Below, in pieces: positions 41,674-46,126 of a stretch of DNA of 46,126 nucleotides. Made by a program: the position numbers and the translations under genes. Under the pieces are notes generated by a model. That model saw nothing but the letters and a program-made list of their open reading frames with translations. It was not told the origin of the DNA and did no database searches. The DNA is from Saprospiraceae bacterium (GTDB lineage Bacteria > Bacteroidota > Bacteroidia > Chitinophagales > Saprospiraceae), in NCBI GenBank assembly GCA_013002995.1, contig JABDLO010000397.1, positions 1 to 46,126 of the forward strand. Reading direction: 5' to 3'. Within the stretch, counting starts at the first letter, position 1. Every line of letters starts with the position of its first letter.

Positions 41674-44070
41674 TTACAGCTTAAGCTTCTGTAATCTTAA
41701 GCTATTGGTGATTACTGAGACTGAGCTTAAACTCATCGCAAGTGCAGCCAGCATGGGGCTTAACAGAACACCTATAAAAGGAAACAGAATACCTGCAGCA
41801 ATTGGTACTCCTACCATATTATAAATGAAAGCAAAAAAGAGATTCTGCTTTATATTTTTCATTACAGCACTACTGAGATTGATGGCTTTCACAATACCTC
41901 CGATGTCACCTTTTACAATCGTCATATCTGCACTTTCAATAGCAATGTCCGTTCCTGTACCCATGGCAATGCCAATATCTGCCATCGCCAGAGCAGGTGC
42001 ATCGTTGATGCCGTCCCCTGCCATAGCAACCCTCTTCCCCTTTTCCTGAATTGCCTTCACAGCATTGTACTTATCTTGTGGCAACATTCTGGAATGTATA
42101 CTTTCGATATTTAATTCCCCGGCAACTGACCTCGCAGTTGCTTCTACATCACCGGTCATCATGATAATTTCTACCCCTCTTTGTTTTAAAGACTTTATAG
42201 CTTCAGATGCATATGATTTGATCGGATCAGAAATTGAAATAATTCCTTCTACTTTTTTCTCTATAGCTACGAATACAACAATCTCTCCCTTTGACTGTCT
42301 CTTGGCGGCTTCATCATTTAATGACTGCTGAACAGTTAACTGATGATCTTGCATAAGAGTGAGATTACCAATAATGATTTCACGTCCTTCTATTTTACCT
42401 TTCAATCCTTTTCCAACTATCACCTTAAATTGCTCACATTTATGAAGCTTTAAATTCCTTTGATGAGCTTCACCCACAATTGCATTGGAAATGGGATGCT
42501 CACTTAGATTTTCAAGTGATGCTGATAATCTCAATAGGTCATCTCCTTCCCAAGTATCAGTCACTATGGAATTAAACTCGGGTTTGCCTTCTGTTAAGGT
42601 TCCCGTTTTATCTATAACCAGGGTATCGATTTCAGCTAATTGCTCAAGCACGCTTGCCTGCTTAAATAGGATACCATCTTTCGCCCCTCTTCCGGTCCCC
42701 ACCATTATGGACATGGGTGTAGCCAGGCCTAAAGCACAGGGGCATGCTATGATCAATACACTAATAGCGGCTGTGAGTGCATAAACCCAGGAAGGTTCAG
42801 GGCCCCATATGCCCCACACAACGAAGGCTATTAAAGCAATAGACACAACTACAGGAACAAAATAAAATGAGATTTTATCTGCCAGTCTCTGGATGGGTGC
42901 CCTGGATTTGGAAGCATTGGAAACCATCTGAATGATCTGAGCTAGCATGGTCTCCGAACCAACTTTTTCTGCCCTCATCCTGAAACTTCCATTGTTATTT
43001 ATAGTACCTCCGATGACTTGATCGTGAATAGTTTTTTCAATGGGCATCGGTTCCCCTGATATCATAGATTCATCAATAATTCCCTCGCCTTCTATGAGGT
43101 ATCCATCTACTGGAATTTTATCGCCTGGCTTGATTATAATAACATCACCTACTCTGATTTCCTCAAGATCAATGGTAAGTTCTTTCCCATCTCTGACTAC
43201 AAGGGATTGAGGCGGCACCAATTGTAGCAATGCTCTTATGGCACTACCCGTACGACTGTGGGCTCTGGCTTCTATTACCTGACCCAGCAGGACCAGGGTT
43301 AAGATGACTACGGTAGCCTCGAAATATAAATGGACATTCCCCCCTGGATCTTTGAATGAATCAGGTAATACTTCTGGAAATAACAATGCAAATACGCTGT
43401 ATAAAAATGCTGAACCAGCACCAAGAAGAATCAAAGTCCACATATTAGGGGACTTGTTGATCAGTGATCTATATCCTCGAAGGAAAAAATTCCAACAAGC
43501 ATAAAATACCACGGGTAAGGCAAGGAAAAACTGAACCCATCCCATTGTTTTAGGTGAAGCAATTGCATCAATTGGAAGCCCTACCATCTCTCCCATGGAA
43601 ATGATGAATATTGGAACGGTAAATAACAGAGAAATGAAGAATTTCTTAAGCAATGATTGATAGGCTCCATCCTCTTCCTTCCCCTCTTTCATGCTGCTTG
43701 CCAATTCATCTTTTACAAGGTCCATTCCACACACCGGACAATCTCTGAAATGATCATAAGTTTTCTCTCCTTCGCACAACATAGGACAGTAATACACTCC
43801 CGGTGAATGGTCCTTCACAACATTCAGTTCAATCATGGTGGGCACTTCCTCTCTTGGGCCTTTGAGGATGTTCACCTGGTAATCACCTACAGCTTTTAAT
43901 TGATCTTCAATCTGAGCATCTGTAAATGCTACTTCTGACTCTAAAATCGCTTGTCCGGGATGAAGTATGACTTCAACATCTTCAATTCCATCCATCTCCT
44001 CTAGGGATTTCTTTACCCTCGATACACATCCATTACAGTGCATACCGTCAATAGCTATATATTGTTTCAT
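41674..44070 (-). CDS. copA: Cu(I)-exporting P1B-1 ATPase (CopA)
   Basis: ATP-driven copper exporter in the inner membrane. The N-terminal HMA domain has GMHCNGC (Cys12, Cys15). Residues about 93-122 form a Cys-rich heavy-metal-binding domain (YYCPMLCEGEKTYDHFRDCP, then VCGMDL). The core has six-plus-two helices with ACPCALGLATP (about 440), DKTGTLTEGKP (about 487) and MAGDGINDAPA (about 680). The last two helices have YNMVGVP and MSLSSVS, the P1B-1 signature set for Cu(I) with CPC. At 798 residues it is full length. A candidate operator and -7 box precede it. No copper regulator or chaperone gene lies in the window. It heads the metal/redox run on this strand. Confidence 0.95.
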   Translation of the reverse strand: MKQYIAIDGMHCNGCVSRVKKSLEEMDGIEDVEVILHPGQAILESEVAFTDAQIEDQLKAVGDYQVNILKGPREEVPTMIELNVVKDHSPGVYYCPMLCEGEKTYDHFRDCPVCGMDLVKDELASSMKEGKEEDGAYQSLLKKFFISLLFTVPIFIISMGEMVGLPIDAIASPKTMGWVQFFLALPVVFYACWNFFLRGYRSLINKSPNMWTLILLGAGSAFLYSVFALLFPEVLPDSFKDPGGNVHLYFEATVVILTLVLLGQVIEARAHSRTGSAIRALLQLVPPQSLVVRDGKELTIDLEEIRVGDVIIIKPGDKIPVDGYLIEGEGIIDESMISGEPMPIEKTIHDQVIGGTINNNGSFRMRAEKVGSETMLAQIIQMVSNASKSRAPIQRLADKISFYFVPVVVSIALIAFVVWGIWGPEPSWVYALTAAISVLIIACPCALGLATPMSIMVGTGRGAKDGILFKQASVLEQLAEIDTLVIDKTGTLTEGKPEFNSIVTDTWEGDDLLRLSASLENLSEHPISNAIVGEAHQRNLKLHKCEQFKVIVGKGLKGKIEGREIIIGNLTLMQDHQLTVQQSLNDEAAKRQSKGEIVVFVAIEKKVEGIISISDPIKSYASEAIKSLKQRGVEIIMMTGDVEATARSVAGELNIESIHSRMLPQDKYNAVKAIQEKGKRVAMAGDGINDAPALAMADIGIAMGTGTDIAIESADMTIVKGDIGGIVKAINLSSAVMKNIKQNLFFAFIYNMVGVPIAAGILFPFIGVLLSPMLAALAMSLSSVSVITNSLRLQKLKL

Positions 44071-44107
44071 CTTAATTTATTCAAAAGTGTCTACAATTTA
44101 CAACAAC

Positions 44108-44127
44108 TGATCAATAACTATTGATCA
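44108..44127. promoter_or_regulatory. Perfect inverted repeat TGATCAATA-AC-TATTGATCA, candidate copA operator
   Basis: A 20-base perfect inverted repeat with 9-base arms and a 2-base centre lies 38-57 bases before the copA start codon. It covers the predicted transcription start and overlaps the end of the -7 box. A site there usually serves a repressor. The binding protein is not in the window. Confidence 0.6.
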
Positions 44128-44133
44128 AAGTTA
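44126..44133 (-). promoter_or_regulatory. Candidate -7 box (TAACTTTG) for copA
   Basis: Minus-strand TAACTTTG fits TAnnTTTG, 56 bases before ATG 44070; the leader would be about 48 bases. No -33 TTG is evident. It overlaps the inverted repeat 44108-44127 by two bases. Confidence 0.45.
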
Positions 44134-44157
44134 TAAGAGAAGAAAGTCATCTGGAGA

Positions 44158-45033
44158 TTAATAAGGTAATTTGATGGCCTTCTTTATTCTGGTCAAGGTT
44201 TTACCAGAGTACAATTGCAAAGAATTAGATTTTTTAAATCCCATTGGTTCCAGACCATCGATTTCATCATAAAGCTGAATATTCATAGGTTTTCCGGCTC
44301 CGTTACGGATCACTAAATCCAAGAGCAATCTTCTGGCATCCATATCAGCCCGAGGCATTGTAAAAATTTCGTAAAGGGTGTTGTGGCTGGCGATAAAAAA
44401 ACTTGCAGCGAGGAAATCATCATTTGACTTGCTTTTGATTCCATTAGAAAATCCAATTCCTCTCTGTATGGCATTGTACATGATCCGCATCAAAGCATTT
44501 TTCTTCATTGCGGGAAAGGCAGAAAGGTCAACCAGCAATTCAGGTTTCATACCTGAAACAAATGATAGATGATCTTTAGATTCTTCATGTATTGCATCAA
44601 AAACATCAGAATCATACTGCTCAGATAATGCTTCATATTCTTTATTGAGCATAAATGTGGCATAAGGACTTTCAATGGTCTTAAGTCCTTTTAGGGATCT
44701 CAAGTGGATACCTCTATTGAGGGGATATATCGCATTGGAAGAATGCTCGCTTGCGACACTTATCATATCCTTGATCCTGGAAGAGTGTAATACATTCACG
44801 CTGTATGGTCCCAATTGAGGAATTAGATCGTAAATCACATCATGAAGCGGAGAGGAGATGATAGGCATCACCGATTGATAATCATCCTCAATGACTGCAT
44901 CCCATTCTCTAAATACTGCCTTTAGATACCAATAATATCCATGCACGTTTCCGTTGTGGGCATAATGCACTGCTCCATTCCATTTATTCTTATCTATTTC
45001 TTCGAAAGGTACATACCTATACATATCAATCAT
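44158..45033 (-). CDS. FemAB/GNAT-like putative acyltransferase
   Basis: A 291-residue cytoplasmic protein that resembles the GNAT-fold proteins of the FemAB group: an N-terminal MYRYVPFEEIDKNKWNGAVHY, then YYWYLKAVFREWDAVIED, and C-terminal beta-alpha elements ending in a basic tail (RIKKAIKLPY). No acyl-CoA loop or catalytic residue can be pinned down, so the activity is uncertain. The product contains LYDEIDGLEPMGFKKSNS, which fits the last strand and helix of such a fold. It follows the methyltransferase by 59 bases on the same strand. It might modify a peptidoglycan precursor, tRNA-derived or small-molecule substrate; I do not choose among these. Confidence 0.55.
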   Translation of the reverse strand: MIDMYRYVPFEEIDKNKWNGAVHYAHNGNVHGYYWYLKAVFREWDAVIEDDYQSVMPIISSPLHDVIYDLIPQLGPYSVNVLHSSRIKDMISVASEHSSNAIYPLNRGIHLRSLKGLKTIESPYATFMLNKEYEALSEQYDSDVFDAIHEESKDHLSFVSGMKPELLVDLSAFPAMKKNALMRIMYNAIQRGIGFSNGIKSKSNDDFLAASFFIASHNTLYEIFTMPRADMDARRLLLDLVIRNGAGKPMNIQLYDEIDGLEPMGFKKSNSLQLYSGKTLTRIKKAIKLPY

Positions 45034-45092
45034 ATTGTGTATAACCTAATAAAACAATGAACTGGAGTGTTCAAAATAAGAGTAGTTTGATT

Positions 45093-45881
45093 TCATCTTT
45101 TTTGCATGGCAATGCCACTGCAGCGATATTGGACCCGATTATTTCTTCTATCTAAAGGCACGAAATAGTTTAGACTCTCTGTATGATCAATCATTATCCA
45201 ATCTTTTTCATTGAGTAACTTGAGAAAATTAGACACTGGATAATAAGAATCCCATTGTTCCCTATTCTGAAAATTGAAGGGACTGACCAATAATAGCTTT
45301 CCTCCAGGTTGGAGAATGCGGAATATCTCATCCATAAAAGGTGCTATATCTGAGACCCTATCCACACTTAATAATGAAAGGACCAAATCACTTATGCCAT
45401 CTCGAAAAGGAAGGTTTAGCATGTCTGCCTGGATAAATTTTAAGTTAGATAGTTGATGGCTTTCTGTGTATAACAATTCAAAACCAACATCTCTCATATC
45501 GAATTCCTGATTCTTTTCTCCAACCCAATGATCATGAGCGACTCTAAGCATTTGATAACTGAGATCTACGCCTACAATTTTAGAGTCTTCATAGTTGGAA
45601 GCCAGAAACCCTGACCAGTGCCCAACTCCACATCCAAGATCTGTTACTGTTTCAATTGATTCTTTTCTGATGTGAGAGATTATCCATTTTTTAATATCCT
45701 TGTGCATATCGTCATAATAAAGATGATTGCACAAGTGAAGAAAGCCTTCTTTTCTCACCACTTCATAATATCGTTCATACTTATCATTCTTAACATCTTC
45801 AATCGATCTGTCGATAAACTGAGGAATAGATTTCCTGATATTGATTGGTAAGGAATGATATAGATTTTCCCATTTATTCAT
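45093..45881 (-). CDS. Class I SAM-dependent methyltransferase
   Basis: Rossmann-fold methyltransferase of 262 residues. The SAM-binding motif I is VTDLGCGVGHWSGFL at about residues 79-93, followed by the acidic strand end KIVGVDLSYQML and motif near FIQADMLNLPFRDGISDLVL. A later segment (RILQPGGKLLLVSPFNFQNR) is the typical post-motif III block. The N-terminal 60 residues are helical and charged (SIPQFIDRSIEDVKNDKYER), as in small-molecule methyltransferases. I chose ATG 45881 over GTG 45884. The substrate is unknown. It lies between an edge fragment (16 bases) and the FemAB-like gene on the same strand. Confidence 0.85.
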   Translation of the reverse strand: MNKWENLYHSLPINIRKSIPQFIDRSIEDVKNDKYERYYEVVRKEGFLHLCNHLYYDDMHKDIKKWIISHIRKESIETVTDLGCGVGHWSGFLASNYEDSKIVGVDLSYQMLRVAHDHWVGEKNQEFDMRDVGFELLYTESHQLSNLKFIQADMLNLPFRDGISDLVLSLLSVDRVSDIAPFMDEIFRILQPGGKLLLVSPFNFQNREQWDSYYPVSNFLKLLNEKDWIMIDHTESLNYFVPLDRRNNRVQYRCSGIAMQKR

Positions 45882-45897
45882 CACAGTACATCAAATC

Positions 45898-46126
45898 TCA
45901 TCCTTTTGGGTGAATTTCCCCTTCAAAATTGTACATATTTTTGATTCTAATCGATTCATCATCATCAACTATAAATCGAAATAGTATGAAAATGGTCCGA
46001 CTTTTACTGTAGCCAGCTTTCAATTCAACTGCTTCTAATATCATCAATGTAGTAATATCAAGTGTCATTGAAATAGATGGTGTTACCGTCACCCTGCATC
46101 CCAACCCAGCAACTGATCGATTTCGT
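45898..46126 (-). CDS. Unrecognised C-terminal fragment at window edge
   Basis: An open frame on the minus strand runs from the window edge to a stop at 45898, about 75 residues, with a tail IRIKNMYNFEGEIHPKG. No motif or domain is recognised. It lies 16 bases before the methyltransferase start, so could be the end of its operon neighbour. Against this, the opposite strand over 46085-46126 reads like a type IX sorting motif, so either frame, or neither, may be real. The N-terminus lies beyond the window. Confidence 0.3.
   Translation of the reverse strand, partial: RNRSVAGLGCRVTVTPSISMTLDITTLMILEAVELKAGYSKSRTIFILFRFIVDDDESIRIKNMYNFEGEIHPKG

Noticed and set aside
32767-44070. Metal/redox island as a mobile element
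   Set aside because: No transposase, integrase, terminal repeat or tRNA is present, and composition resembles the flanks by eye.

Overview
The window is a gene-dense stretch of a Bacteroidota chromosome, at most from a Saprospiria/Chitinophagia-like lineage (low confidence below phylum). This rests on families largely confined to that phylum: PorP/SprF, a giant protein with the gliding-motility (type B) type IX secretion C-terminal domain, DUF4270, DUF4290, an ECF sigma/anti-sigma pair, a fused alpha/beta 2-oxoacid dehydrogenase E1, and several promoter-like TAnnTTTG boxes. The DNA is AT-rich. I see no rRNA, tRNA, CRISPR array, insertion sequence or prophage. No gap between genes exceeds 300 bases; the longest are about 240-260 bases and lie at divergent gene starts or ahead of the giant adhesin.

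Layout. 1-4019: a run on the minus strand of GH3-family protein, a small conserved-looking protein, RecO and the edge-truncated E1 dehydrogenase. 4262-7038: a SPOR-domain protein (+) facing an ECF sigma factor / membrane anti-sigma / adhesin-like operon (-). 7121-16046: a three-gene surface operon of a 2102-residue HYR/Ig-repeat protein, PorP/SprF and a PD40-OmpA protein. 16300-20187: a 59-residue protein, a DsbD with a duplicated N-terminal domain, and a polytopic membrane protein. 20446-27518: a polyprenyl diphosphate synthase (+), then MurA, DUF4290, GlmS, DUF4270 and a truncated starch-synthase-like protein (-), an amino-sugar/cell-envelope neighbourhood. 27770-32627: a MATE exporter (+), a secreted purple-acid-phosphatase-like enzyme and a TPR protein (-).

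32767-44070 is a metal and redox island entirely on the minus strand. In transcription order it holds a Cu(I) P-type ATPase (CopA), a secreted thioredoxin, ApbE flavin transferase, DUF4266 lipoprotein, DUF3570 protein, a small anchored protein, a CzcA-type RND pump fused to its own TolC-like outer-membrane factor, and a His-rich adaptor. The window ends with a FemAB/GNAT-like protein, a methyltransferase and an unrecognised edge fragment.

The best candidate for a poorly described system is the thioredoxin-ApbE-DUF4266-DUF3570 operon. The DUF3570 protein carries two closely spaced peptides that fit the acceptor motif modified by ApbE (D-x-x-S/T-S/G-A-S/T), and the DUF4266 lipoprotein ends in a Gly/Cys tail. 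Together they suggest an envelope flavin/thiol redox module next to metal-export genes. Other points of note are a MurA with Asp in place of the fosfomycin-target Cys, the RND-outer-membrane-factor fusion with a signal-peptide-like joint, and a perfect inverted repeat over the predicted copA transcription start.
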